This document shows, piece by piece, positions 38,703-49,919 of a DNA stretch of 64,000 nt; the stretch's first letter is position 1, and each line of letters begins with the position of its first letter. A program made the translations under genes and the position numbers. Source of the stretch: Ustulina deusta (lineage: Eukaryota; Ascomycota; Sordariomycetes; Xylariales; Xylariaceae); the NCBI GenBank assembly GCA_023159155.1, contig JAJNNX010000014.1, positions 62,001 through 126,000 of the forward strand. Direction: 5' to 3'. The notes beneath the pieces are model-generated. The model had not been told where the DNA came from, did not search any database, and saw only the letters and a list, made by a program, of their open reading frames with translations.

Positions 38703-40957
38703 TGACTCAGCCCGGTGTCTACCTGCTCGATATTTATATCCCGCTCGGACAGGTGCGTGCGAGTCATAGGCAAGCAGGCTAGGAGGTCTCACGCGACATG
38801 GAATTGAGCCCAACATTGGGCACGAACTCTCGGTAGGGTGGGTGGAGGGCAGATGAGAGGGCCTGACGACCGAAACCATGCTCATAACATGACCTCTCGT
38901 AATTTGTAATGAACCTGCGCCGGCATGACGCTAAGCAGAAGTACTAAAGGCGACGTGAAAGAGAACATCTAATGGACATACCACAGCCTAGAGATCATAG
39001 GACATAGGAAGATACCACTGGACACATACCGCAAATCGTCACCCGTATTGGCTGACCACTGGCACGTCTCTTGCTCGCATGCTAGTACCCAACGACTACC
39101 TTGTAATACACATGAGCTTCGAATCCGTGTTTGACTTCTCTCTGGGACAATTCCAGCTTCGGGTTTGTCAATCTCATGGAACGATACGCAGCAATAGTAG
39201 GTACTACAACAAGTAGTCTTATATTCCGTTCTGTTCACTTATAAACCCAAAAAACCCTCACCAGCGATGTATGATATTATTCGTCCTTGGTGGCTCTCGC
39301 CAGCCTGGATGTCCGGCGCCGCGTTGTCGGGGGCGCAACAGGACGTTGCTGCCGCGCAGGCTGCCATCCCTGCGGGTTGGCGCGAAGCGTGGACTCAGCT
39401 GACGTTGCCAAGTCGAGGCCACGACGATCATGTTCCCTTTGAGCACAAATGCAGCAAAAGAGAAAAGGCCTAGTGTGGGTTCACTGCGCGGTGTCTGGTG
39501 TTTGTGGCACGGCGGATGAAGGGTGGTGTGGAAGTGAGTGAGTATACGCCATCATCATGCGCTCGAGCACAGGAAAAGGTCCGCGGTTCAATCGAGCGGC
39601 CAAGTACCGTATAATATCCCGTTGGTAGGTAATTTCACTGATAAATAATTCTTTCAATCTACCTATGGATAACACACTGGGATTTGTCTTCGCCTGGCCA
39701 TTGATACTCATCTCAAAATCTGGTTCTGCGCGCATGGTTTAAGCTCGGGCTGCAGCACATACTTACTTAAGGGATCGAGCGAGCTGCATAAGTAGCCGGT
39801 ATGATTGACGCACAAGTCGCAGCGCAGCGCAGGGTGATCCTTCTTTCCAGAACAGAACAGGGGTCTCGGTGACGGATTCGGCTCGCCTCGACGCCACGGC
39901 TCCACCAATCATCGGCCCCACGTTTTTTTTTTCTGACCCGTCTAGGACTACCGCACGCATAATCCATCTGTATGTAAAAAAAACCGCCCGACAAACGCGG
40001 GATTATATATAGGACAGCCGGAGGATGCGCTGCAGACTCTCCGTTGTGCGTTTTAGCATGTCCCGCCAATGTTTGAGAGCGACAGACATCTGAAGCGAGG
40101 CGTCGATGTCGACTAGACTAGCCCTGCTCTCCTATGACCTCTCGTACGACGGATTTCATGACTACGGGGAAGATGGCATGATGCATCGTTTTTTTGCTAC
40201 CGACGGGGAGAAGAAAAGAGGAGGGAAATAGGTAGGGCTGCCCTATGTATGGTTCGCCCAGCTGCAGGGTGTGTGACGGCGCTGGCCCACCCGAGGACCT
40301 ATAATAAGCAGCAATCGCGTGTAGTCAGCCTCAGCTCATTCTAGCTCGGTGGCAGGATCGGCATTAGCGGGCTCAGCTACAACGAACGTCCTGGCCCGCG
40401 AAGCGCGCTATGGCAGTTCTGCTTGAGACGGCAAGCAGCCATTTCGTCTACGCGGTCGTTGCGAGACCTACATGATCAAAAAGACCCAAGCCTCCCTCAG
40501 CTCTCAGGGCTGAGATGGAGAACAGGGCTGGCAGCTGGCCGGCGTGGAAATGAGGTGAGGCTCACCAGCTGTTGCACGAAGAGGTCCGCGCGCGGCATCC
40601 GGGATGCGATGGAGATGTTTATAAGCGCATTACTCACTAGCCGTTCTGCCTGGACGGAGAGACTCCCCGATCTGTATCTGACTACGTGATCGGTTGGTTG
40701 ATCGATTGGTGATAACCTCCTCTTTGTCTGCTTGTTCGCTAGTGTTGCAGCAGTCTATGCACCGACACACCGCCTACGACGATCGGTGCCATACTTTTGA
40801 AACCAAACGAAACGGCGGCACTCCTGAGAAGGAACAAGAGTCGACCAGAAGCCCAAAACCCCGGTGCCGATTCATCCTCAAGCAATATTCATTTATTACC
40901 CATCTCATCCGCCTCTCGATCCGCACCCATACTAGCCGGCCTGCTAATATATCCACC
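38703..40957. other. Intergenic region, no gene supported
   Basis: Several frames of 60-100 codons occur on both strands (for example 38,969-39,238 and 39,267-39,473) but none shows a domain, signal peptide or splice-consistent extension. The final ~250 bases are CT-rich and fit a promoter and leader for the membrane protein that follows. Confidence 0.5.
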
Positions 40958-41772
40958 ATGCATCTGCCTTCGAGCACAGCGCTACCAGTCACACTACTCA
41001 GCCTCCTTCTGGGCTCGTCATCAATGGCCAGCGCGATATCAGATAGGTCGACATGTGTGCGCCAGAATGCCCCCATACTCGCTGAAGCAGCAGCTTGTGG
41101 GGGCCAACATTCATTACAAGAATGCTTCCTAGCCGTTCCAGATTTCGTCACATTGGATGAACTGGAGGGCTGTTTCGTCGACGCCGGCTGCACAATAGCA
41201 GAGGCCACGTCAGAGGCCACCATCACTCTGCAGAACTGCGATGCCAGCGTCTCAGTGCCGGAGCTGCGGCGGCGTGGTCCGGATGCAATATCAGGTAAAT
41301 CAACGCTCCCGTCTCTTTCTTCTCGAGCCGTGTATTTGGTCGATTCCACGCGTGGCGGCAAATCAACTGACATGGTAACCCGGGGATAGAAACATCATCA
41401 ACCCCAACACCTACGCCTACACCGACACCAAAAGACAACAACAACAATAGCTCGAGATCAATCACCACCAGCGGGATCGCCGTCACCATCCTGCTAGCGC
41501 TCGTCGTAGTCATCGTGGTGGTGACACTCCTGTTCTTCTACGCTAAGGATAGGAAGGCGCGCGCGCTCGCTCGAGAGAAGGAAGCGGAAGAGAAGCGGAA
41601 GCAGGACCAGGAAGCCTCCGAAGCCGCGCTGAGGAAGTTCGCCCAGACACAGATGGCGAGGGAGAGGGCCAGACGCCAGCAGATGGAAGCGCTAGAGTGG
41701 GCTCAGAGACGCGCGGGCATGGAGAATCCGAGACTACCTGAGAACCCGTTTGATGATAGGAGTGCCGCCTGA
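40958..41772 (+). CDS. Six-cysteine secreted-domain single-pass membrane protein
   Basis: There are two exons, 40,958-41,294 and 41,390-41,772, giving 239 aa. The 95-nt intron has GTAAAT, an ACTGAC branch point and a GATAG acceptor, in phase 1. Residues 1-26 look like a signal peptide (hydrophobic core VTLLSLLLG, then SSSMASA). The lumenal or extracellular domain (about 27-100) has six cysteines at 33, 47, 56, 72, 77 and 93. It is followed by a Thr-Pro repeat and Asn/Ser-rich linker (113-140), a transmembrane helix (141-164) and a 75-residue charged, probably coiled-coil cytosolic tail (KEKEAEEKRKQ-like), ending NPFDD. The domain resembles, but does not fit, the eight-cysteine CFEM pattern. 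The layout (small Cys domain, stalk, one helix, short tail) is like fungal wall sensors or adhesin-type surface proteins; function is not assigned. Start chosen because upstream in-frame codons lack a signal peptide and CCACC precedes the ATG. Confidence 0.75.
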
Positions 41773-42964
41773 GGAAGGTGTGTGTATTCCCTGCGGGGGG
41801 GCGATGACGGGACGGGACGACTTCATGAATTTCATTTCCAAGGTGTTTCGGGCGCGTGGGCTGCGACTTTGACGTCAAATCTTTCCCCCTTTCTTTTGAC
41901 TCTTTACTCTTTCTATTGATACCTCGTGGTCAGGAAATAGACCCGGTCGATTCATTGCATTGGCGTGCAGATTTTCGAGTTGGCGATACCGCATTCCATC
42001 CAGCCCTTTTCTTGTTTCATAATTCTCAATGTCCCATATTCCAAAAACCTATTGTAATATTATCCAGCGGGATCAAGGAGCAAATAAATCATACCGAATT
42101 TGAGTTTAAAGCACGCACAGAGACCACTCGTACCCATAACCCTCGAACAAACGATGTGCTGTTTCCTCGCTCTTGTTCAATGTCTTGCTGTCTTCCTTAG
42201 GTGTTTGTTGAACGAAAATTCATTTTCGGTCGTAATTTTCTCAGACTGACGTCGACTCCCCAGTGTAGATTTGTTGCCCGTCATCCGTGGTCGTAAGGAA
42301 TGAGCTCGCAGCCATACGGCACACCACCACGGTTGTCGCCTCCGCTGAGCTTACCCCTATCTGTCATAAAATGTATTCGAAGTCGATCCGTCTATTCTTC
42401 CACTGCTGCGCTTCACTCTTTTCTTTGTCTCATTTCCTATAATCCTTATTTTCTGTCCAATCGTATTTCGACATCCCTGGTATCGTTCAACTTGATTTCG
42501 CTCCTAGCAGTCAGTACCGAACCTGTGATCACAAATCACAGCAGAAAACCCCAAGGATAGTGTAGCGTGGACCGTGAATTGCCATCATCATCATTAACTT
42601 TTCAATTTCTCTAGCAGAAGTATCCCTAGCCGGAGAAGTGTATCCCAACCAGAACAAAAAAAATGCGTCCAAATATGTACGTGGAATAGAACTCAAAAGG
42701 GGAATAAAGAAAAGACCGTGGGGCAGTCCAAAATACCCTCCGCAGAAGGTGGGTAAGGTTACACGGATGCAGGTGAATCAGGGCGACGATAGCACAGCTC
42801 TCCCCCCCTTTCATCCATGTATCCCTGCATTATTTATCTCCCGTCTGAAACATCGTAACATAAAATGAGGAAGAGAGAAGCCCCTACAATGAACAGGGAG
42901 ATTATGTGAAAGGCGCATGCAAGGCATTCAAGATTGGAACTCATCGCCAAATGAATCAATGAGA
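41773..42964. other. Convergent intergenic region
   Basis: This lies between the 3' ends of two convergent genes and presumably holds both 3' UTRs. Frames such as 41,856-42,200 and 42,300-42,560 have no recognisable product. Confidence 0.5.
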
Positions 42965-44734
42965 TCAGGAGGCAGGAGTAGGGAGAGATGCATCTGGTAT
43001 ACCACTGGACCAGCTCATGAATATAAAGGCGACGAAGAAGAGACCGCCGCAGATAACACCTAGCTTGAAACCGGCTGGGTTGGCGCGGCGCACCTCGTTG
43101 ATTGTCAACTTGGCATCAGTAGTCATCTGCTGTAATTTCTCGGCGCCGAGCTTGTAGTAAACCAGACCAGCAAGGGCGATGGAATAGCCGAAGTATTGCT
43201 GAAGAGTGACCGGGTCACCAAAGATCGCCATCGAGGCAACGACTAGCAGGATATCCTTCAGCACACCGGACATGGTAAGAACAACAGCGCTGGTTTTGCC
43301 AATCTAATCAAATATTAGCATGGCAATCATGACCAACAAGAGATCCACGATTCAGGACACATACCAGTAGCACGACAGATACGTTTAGGAGGAAGGCAAC
43401 AAATGCGTTGGCAATGAGCGTAATTAGACCGACTTGGAGAATGTCACCCGCGGTCATCCGGGGAATTTCAATCAAAATTGTGAAGAAACCGTTGATAATA
43501 GCGCACGCCGGGGCATAGTCTAACCAAGAATTAGCTCTTTGCTTCAAAGCCAGGCTTGTAAAGGCACGGAGGGAGGTGTGAAAGCGATCTTGACTTGAAG
43601 CCACAGCTTATGCCCCAAGCATCTGAAAAATCAATAAATAAAAATGAGGGGCTGTGTGGTGTCTTACAGTACACAGAGACGAGGGGGTCCATCTTAAACT
43701 CTTCCGAGCTCAACAAGCGCTGAACCATGACAAGTCGCAGTGCTTCACAGATGATTCCACTAACTTGGACTAAACCATGTGTTAGATTGTTTCTTCCAAC
43801 AAGCGTGATGCAAGCGGGTCCATACCGATAAATCCTAGGCCGTCAAACTTGAGCTCGCCAAATGAGGCGATCGCAATACCGATAACAATGGCGGTCACAT
43901 TGAACAACTTGTTCAAGCTCGGAGCAGCCATGCCAAAGGCCCATGTCGCAAAGAGAGTGACGACAGCATTGGTGGCCTAACATGATCCAGTTAGATTCAC
44001 GAATCAAACCATGGATAGACGCTTGGGTAACTGACCTTGAGCATTTGGATGAAGGAAACGCTCAGGTAAAGGTAAGCAAAGTTGCCGAAGATCAAGCTCA
44101 AACTGAACATGATACCAATGGGCACAATGGCTTTGCTATTTTCGTTGTTAATTAACAGAACTACAGCTTTGTGGCGTCTAGTTCATAATGTGGGCTCACA
44201 TGTAAGTGTTGGTGTTCATGGGCACCTTGTGGCGTGAATCAAGCGTTGTAGTAAACTTGGCCATAAGCTGCGTCATCAACGTAGCGAAAGCCATGTGCCA
44301 TGTTGTTAAGAACAAGGCTATTGATTGTGAAGGTCAGCCAATGTACACACGCGCGATGGGACAATCCTGTTGTCCGCAGCTAGGCGCGAAGGCTGAAGGT
44401 TACTCACGATAATCTAATCATCTCGTTAGCTGGTGCTCGATTGGATTCATTGGTGTCTGCTGCTTATTGAACAAGTGGCTTGCAACTACCGGGCTGACGA
44501 GAGACATACCGAACTTGGCACTGAACAGCACCCATTTGTTGAATAGAATGACACTAGAGCTGAGGGCAATCCACAGTCTACGGCAGGCTGTTAGCAATGC
44601 GCATTCGATAACGGCCGTTCCTCTGAAGATGAAGCGCTCACGTACGCGATGTAGAATGCTGGGTGGATGCTTCGCGTTGACGGTACCGGAGTCACCCCAC
44701 TCTCGAGCTTGCGCTCGTCATTAGGAGCACCCAT
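42965..44734 (-). CDS. Triose-phosphate/nucleotide-sugar transporter family (TPT, DMT superfamily) membrane protein
   Basis: There are nine exons: 44,734-44,646, 44,577-44,510, 44,413-44,408, 44,317-44,200, 44,135-44,036, 43,976-43,826, 43,769-43,668, 43,519-43,365 and 43,303-42,965. They join in frame to 375 aa. Introns are 56-148 nt with canonical GT-AG ends and CTAAC/CTGAC branch points. Exon 3 is only 6 nt (ATTATC); it supplies D53-Y54-P55 of the family motif K-F-[DR]-[FY]-P-x-F-L-T-T-W-H. Other family signatures seen are HPAFYIALW, FNKWVL, YLYLSVSFIQMLK, RLVMVQRLLS, LNVSVV and IGKTSAVVLTMSGVLKD. About ten transmembrane helices are expected, with a short N-terminal tail and a small C-terminal tail ending in a last hydrophobic segment near residues 342-360. 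The family sits in Golgi/ER membranes and exchanges phosphorylated sugars or nucleotide sugars; the substrate cannot be read from sequence. The start at 44,734 gives the expected short N terminus. Confidence 0.9.
44408..44413 (-). other. 6-nt microexon of the TPT transporter gene
   Basis: On the minus strand the acceptor GATTAG precedes ATTATC, which is followed directly by a GTGAGT donor. CTAAC upstream serves as branch point for intron 2 and GCTGAC before 44,318 for intron 3. Skipping the exon keeps the frame but removes two residues and turns F-D-Y-P-L-F into F-A-L-F, breaking a conserved motif. Inclusion is therefore the better model. Confidence 0.8.
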
Positions 44735-47249
44735 TCTCTGTATATGGATGAAGTAAAATGCCGAAAGGAGCTGTATAAGGAATATGAAGGATAGTTGGCA
44801 GCACTCTCCAGTTCGGCTCTCAAACGCGGCGTGGTGTTCTGGACGAGAAGATGATGAAGTTGCACGGGGATTAAAAATTCTGGAGGAAAACAAGATGGGA
44901 TGGGACCCGGGCTTTTTTGATTCAAGGCCAGACTCGACATGTGCAGATCGGTACTTGTCGATACGTGGTTACAGTCCTACATAGCCTAAGCCACCCCTGC
45001 CGTGTTCTAGTGTTAGGTGGTAGTGCGCCTACAATCCCGAGTAGAGTTAGTTGGCAGCATAGTTAGTCCCAGCTGAGGAAGTAGTGTACAACTATCTACA
45101 TTAGCAGCGATAAGCGTCAACATGGAAGGAAATTAGGGGATAAAAAATTTGAACCTCTTATGCTGGCAGCCACTCAGCGCACCAGAGCCCACCGGGGAGA
45201 TACACAGTCTAATGCAAGTACCTGCCAAGAGTTTAATCAACGGGAAATTGGATGGACCCGTCCAAGTACACAGAGGTAGGCATTGTATATTTTACCGATC
45301 AACAAAGCGCTCTGACGTAGTTGCATTCCGATATCATAGGTAGCACTGATAGGGTGAACAGAACAGCCAACCGATAAGCCCCTTTTCCCCGTCCCCCACG
45401 TGTTGTTAGTGTGGCCTGTTCCAACTAGGTACCTAGGTACATACATGAATGGTACACCAGAGCAGATGGCCCGTTGGTTTGGATGTGCCAGCGCCCATGT
45501 TTCATCCGATAACAAAAAGGGGGGAAAGGGGGTCAGTTACCATTTAATAGGCCTAGCCTACCAGTTTGGGTCAAGGGCTCTCTCCAGGTAGGTACTTAGC
45601 TAGGAGGCTCTGTACCGTTAGATACCTAGGGAGGTATTGGAATACCTACTATTAGTACACCCGCGTATGCATACTTCGGCAACGGATTGACATGACGCGT
45701 TCCATCAAACCGAAACCTAGGTTTTGCTTATGCTTCAATTTTTACTTCAACTGATGAGGTGTCACGCTTATCACCACCGTGCCAGTATACCTCTGAGTAT
45801 GTTCGATTGAACTGCCTCATTCGAATGTGATGGATAGCTGCGAAAGGACAACACAGAAAAACTTCAAGCCGACCACGTCGCATAGCACTCCAAATCTGGT
45901 CTCAACCCCCTTCCGGGATTATTATAAAGTGGAAGCATGGTGAAATGTCAGCGACGTTTCTTCTGCGTTGCATACCTACATACATAGTGTAATAGATGAG
46001 TCAAAGTTACCGCCCGCCTCCTTTGTTCGGCATTTCTACATGGCGTCTCCTGCTCTGTGTGGCGAAGTACGTACCTAAATCTTGATGACCACTGCGCTCA
46101 CAGTCAACAGACATGTAGTGCAGTCTGTGCAGTCTATCTAGCGGTCACATGCATCCAGAGCTTCGTTGTATTAGTGCGATTGACAACGTCATGCTCTCCT
46201 GTCACCGCGATGCATACCGACCCGCGCGCATCGGGGAATGTAGGGAGAATATACCCTTATCACTCTAATTCCAGTCGCAATCCTATCCGCCGATGATATC
46301 ATCGATATGTACTGAACCAGGATGCGATCTACACAGGCGCGTTCAACGATAGCACACTCTGGAAGATGTTCCAGCCCGAAAGACAACATGGGATACAGGC
46401 CCCGAGCCCCGATACTTATGCTAGCACCTTCCAGTTACTAGAAGTCGGCGGCCCAATTGACGATGTGGCATCAACGCACTTTTCCCCTTCTTTTCCTTTT
46501 TTCTTTTTCTCTTCTCATCCGTAGAGTCAATGTCGAGGTAAGCATCAGGGACCGGAAACTCGTGTGTGTTCATCACTCTTCACAGAGCGGTAGATGAGGC
46601 TACCTACCTAGTTAAGGGGACTTGGCAAGAGGCACCCAAATCCGATGAAACCCTGGACTGGATGGTCTGTAGGGCTGAGGGAATTGCCCCCGATGTATTT
46701 CGCGCCTACGTATCGAGACCGGCCCAAGATCACGTCACACCTTCTCGGAAGGTTAAAGGAGCTAGTCCAGGAAAGTGGTGCACGATGATTCGCTTTTATT
46801 CGTACCCCTCGCTCGAGATAGGCTGTAACAACAGCAGTATTGATATTCCCTTTAGACTGACGAAATGCTATGGTTGCTCGGGAGTAAATCCAACTGTGCC
46901 TTCACAGACTGGGCGCATTCGTACAGCGAGATAGCCTCAATCCCCTATCCAGCGATCCATCGAATCTTCCCCAGTGGAGCTTGTATCCTCACCGACTGCT
47001 TGTCAAACCCACAATACCTAGCAGACTAGAGGGATTACTCTTTTACCCCTGCATGATCAGCAAAAAGCGGCTAGATACCACATCAAGATACAGGCAAGAT
47101 TAGTCTAGACAAGATTCAATCATTGCTGAATACGGAATAAGTTAGGTTACACTAGTGCAGGAAGACAGCGGCTCCACAGCGGACCCCTACGCCGTCGAGC
47201 AATAAGCACGGGGGTAGCATACGAGACGGGGTTCTCGATCCTAGAGAAT
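44735..47249. other. Gene-poor region with TACCTAGGTA-type motifs
   Basis: No gene is supported. The longest frame (46,566-46,934, 122 codons) lacks any recognisable motif. Short motifs of the TACCTAGGTA/ACCTACCTA kind recur between about 45,420 and 46,610. These are common in intergenic DNA of some Sordariomycetes. The first few hundred bases hold the transporter promoter. Confidence 0.5.
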
Positions 47250-47825
47250 GCGAATCAGCGAGCCGGAAGACACATGTCATGGCGTTTGCCTTCCCGCGTC
47301 TTTCAAATTCTCCAACGCCCGCTGCATGCCGCCGAGTCCACCCGGGACTACCTCGTGAGGCTGCGGCTTAAACCAGCCCAAACCAGCCCTCCTTGCAAGC
47401 CCCAGGCGAAGTATCGGAAATAGACATATGTACCCGAAGTCCTTGACGTGTTGGTGAATCGACCCCGCCTTCGTGCGGGAAGACTCAACGTGCGATCGCG
47501 CCTCGCTCGTCTCTACAGTACATCTCGCACAAAGTTGATTTTGGTGCCCTTGGCCAGGACTTTGAATAAATTGGGATAGTTCCAAGGCTTAAACACAGCA
47601 TCCAACGCGTATAGTAGGGGCTTCCCGCCGGCTGCGTTGCACAAGTTCCCTACGAGGGCATCGTCGCCTTCGCGGTAATCCAATGCGACGTCTTCTTTGC
47701 TACAATCGATAAGCTTCTCAATGTACGCTGTTGAATGGCCAGCAACGCATATCAACGGATGGATGTTGTTGCGTTGGGTAAGCCGTACGGCGTAGGCACC
47801 GACAGCGGATACTAGATAGCCAGCG
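47250..47825 (-). pseudogene. Decayed medium-chain dehydrogenase/enoyl reductase (MDR family), C-terminal half
   Basis: On the minus strand the Rossmann-fold segment is readable from about 47,825 to 47,513: SAVGAYAVRLTQRN, then HPLICVAG, DYREGDDALV and AAGGKPLLYALDAV. These match the cofactor-binding half of fungal zinc-type alcohol dehydrogenase/trans-enoyl reductase proteins. The frame then breaks. The C-terminal part is recovered in pieces from other frames: KDFGY, YFRYFAWGLQ, KPQPHEVVPGGLGGMQRAL and finally GKANAM...VFR near 47,250-47,285. At least two frameshifts and stops separate these blocks. The N-terminal GroES-like half is absent or unrecognisable upstream. No introns explain the breaks. 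This is a dead gene fragment; such reductases are often secondary-metabolism genes, but no such neighbours remain. Confidence 0.8.
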
Positions 47826-48243
47826 GGATGAGCACATCATGGATGCGGACCTTTGGTCCTAAATGACATTAGGTTGGCATATCACTCCCTGTTATGACGG
47901 TTGTGAGAGTGCGAAGATTGCCTGTCTATTTATTCTCAACAACCAATATTGGCTATTGCACGGAGGTGATAGGATGCTTATGTCATGCTACGGGGTCATA
48001 TCAAGCTTTCTTTGCGTGGGACTAGAATGCAACTTTTGCTGACTGCAGCGAATACCTATGCCATTTTCGGTCACGTCAGCAAACACATCGCGAATAGGAT
48101 GGATGGAGGAGAGGAGTCCACTGGCGAATCCCAAAACTTGTCATCCTGCGGGTTTGTAATATGATGTAACATTATTATCCACACATGGGTAACTAGCCGG
48201 AATATTATATGTAAGCGCTCTTTAATTGAATACCTGTGAACCG
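47826..48243. other. No feature recognised
   Basis: The absent N-terminal half of the dehydrogenase relic would lie here on the minus strand. I see no matching motif, so that half has probably been deleted or is too diverged. Confidence 0.4.
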
Positions 48244-48634
48244 TCAACATTCGAACTGGTCATCTATCCTAAGACCTCCTACACCACGGTAAACAGCACC
48301 AATCGCATATAATTTTTCCTTCACGATCGCAACGCTGAAGGCAGCATTTTCAGGAAGGAGAGATACAATAGTTGCCTCCCAGATATTTTCAGAGTCATCC
48401 GGACCTAGGCATGAAAGCCTATCTCGCCCCGCATAGACGACGGACAAGACCAGCTAAGTCTCGAGCGTCCCTATCAACAAGCATAGTATACAGCCCATAC
48501 TCTACATGAACATTGTCACGGGAAAACGACGCCGTTAGTTCCGCGAGAGAATTAACGGTATACAAGGCACTCCGCGACAAACACTTCGTTCGGCCTCTTG
48601 CACCATGGCAGCACAAGCCTACTTGTTCGCCCAC
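48244..48634 (-). pseudogene. Probable frameshifted gene relic, family unrecognised
   Basis: Two overlapping minus-strand frames read like one protein broken by a single-base shift near 48,420-48,440. The first gives SLAELTASFSRDNVHVEYG and ends LAGLVRRL. The other continues YAGRDRLSCLGPDD, then NIWEATIVSLLPENAAFSVA and KEKLYAIGAVYRGVGGLR. Amino-acid usage looks genuinely coding in both halves. No domain is recognised and no start or splice signals are evident. Frame 48,727-49,116 upstream on the same strand (CLRCKPKHLSDGESLEVSG) may belong to the same dead gene. It could also be chance. Confidence 0.4.
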
Positions 48635-49919
48635 CTCCCAGACTCGTTTTAGTCAATGTTTGATATGGCGCCAAGTGGAAACATAGGTCTATCGTATCGC
48701 ACCCCTCGGGATTTGTTAAGCTGTATCTATGTCACGGAACTATATTGAACCACGCGCCACAATACTTCTTCTACGTCGCGGCAAGGCAGTGGACTAAGCT
48801 TTCTCTTACGCTTGACCGAATAGACTACTACCCTGTCCCTGATACCATTCGACACAGAGAGAAGAAACCCTATCGACAGTTCTAGGTTGACACGTTTCGA
48901 GGTCAAGATGCTTAGCACGTGAGCGAATCTGCATGAAATAGTTACGCCCATGCACACTCCAGACACTTCCAAGGATTCGCCATCTGAAAGATGTTTGGGT
49001 TTGCACCGTAAGCAGCCGGGAGTGAAGCTCACAACTCTCAACCATGACTCAGACGAATATAGATGACTCCGTGTGTGACTTCGTCCGATGAGTATATTTC
49101 CTACCTGGTAGAGCATTCAAAGTTGAGATCAGTTGCTTAAGGTGGGCATGTCCCGGGAAAGACTAATTATGTGACGACTTTGGTGGAATGACTAATCTAT
49201 TTTAGTCGTACGGCTAGGGGATAACAGGCGAGAAATAGTGATGGAAATTTTTTTCGTTTGTTTTTACCTTGGGGGGGGTTCAAACACTAATCTTGGGATA
49301 AGGTAATTTTCCCAGTGTTAAAAACCAAGAGCTCATGTTTAAAGCTGCGCCGTTCCATAAATCTCTAGAAGGTTATAGTTCTCACTGTAGCCTACCTCTC
49401 TGGACCTCCGGCACCGCCCTATAATCCGCTAGACATTCTAGAGTACATTGCAAACCTCACATAAATCCACCCTATATGGTAGAGGACCACGTCACTCCCC
49501 ATGTAGTCTGTAATACTCATTTCTCAACTCTCTATGCACCAATGGGTTTACTAAATTACTACGGAATAGTTATGCCATCACGCTACTAGCGAAATTAGAA
49601 TGTAGTCAAGTCGGGCGTCTGACCTGACCGCAGCTATTATATAGGTACTTATGTAATTACCATGACATTACTAAACAGCACCGCCCGGCAATATTATCAC
49701 CATTGACAACTTATTCCGGGATGACAACATTTGTCCCATACAAGAGAGACATGTCTGGGCGGTATTTTCAAAACAACCCTCGGAACCTGAATCCATGGTC
49801 AGGAAAACAGGGTAGCTATAGCTGAATTACACCTCGGGTAATCAAAGAATCGACTTGGTGCATAGTTGAAACACACCGGGCCCCAGACTCCAAAGCAATA
49901 TCCTGAAGAACTCCTCTAC
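48635..49919. other. Gene-poor region
   Basis: Apart from the possible relic frame at 48,727-49,116 there is no support for a gene. Composition is intermediate and there is no repeat that I can match elsewhere in the window. Confidence 0.4.

Noticed and set aside
38342..38885. Minus-strand frames over tma20
   Set aside because: They are antisense shadows of a GC-rich exon; the plus strand encodes a clear PUA-domain protein.
40774..41373. 199-codon minus-strand frame
   Set aside because: It is antisense to the six-cysteine membrane protein, which has a signal peptide, splice sites and a transmembrane helix.
46566..46934. 122-codon plus-strand frame
   Set aside because: No domain, no splice-consistent extension and no promoter-like context; kept as unannotated intergenic DNA.
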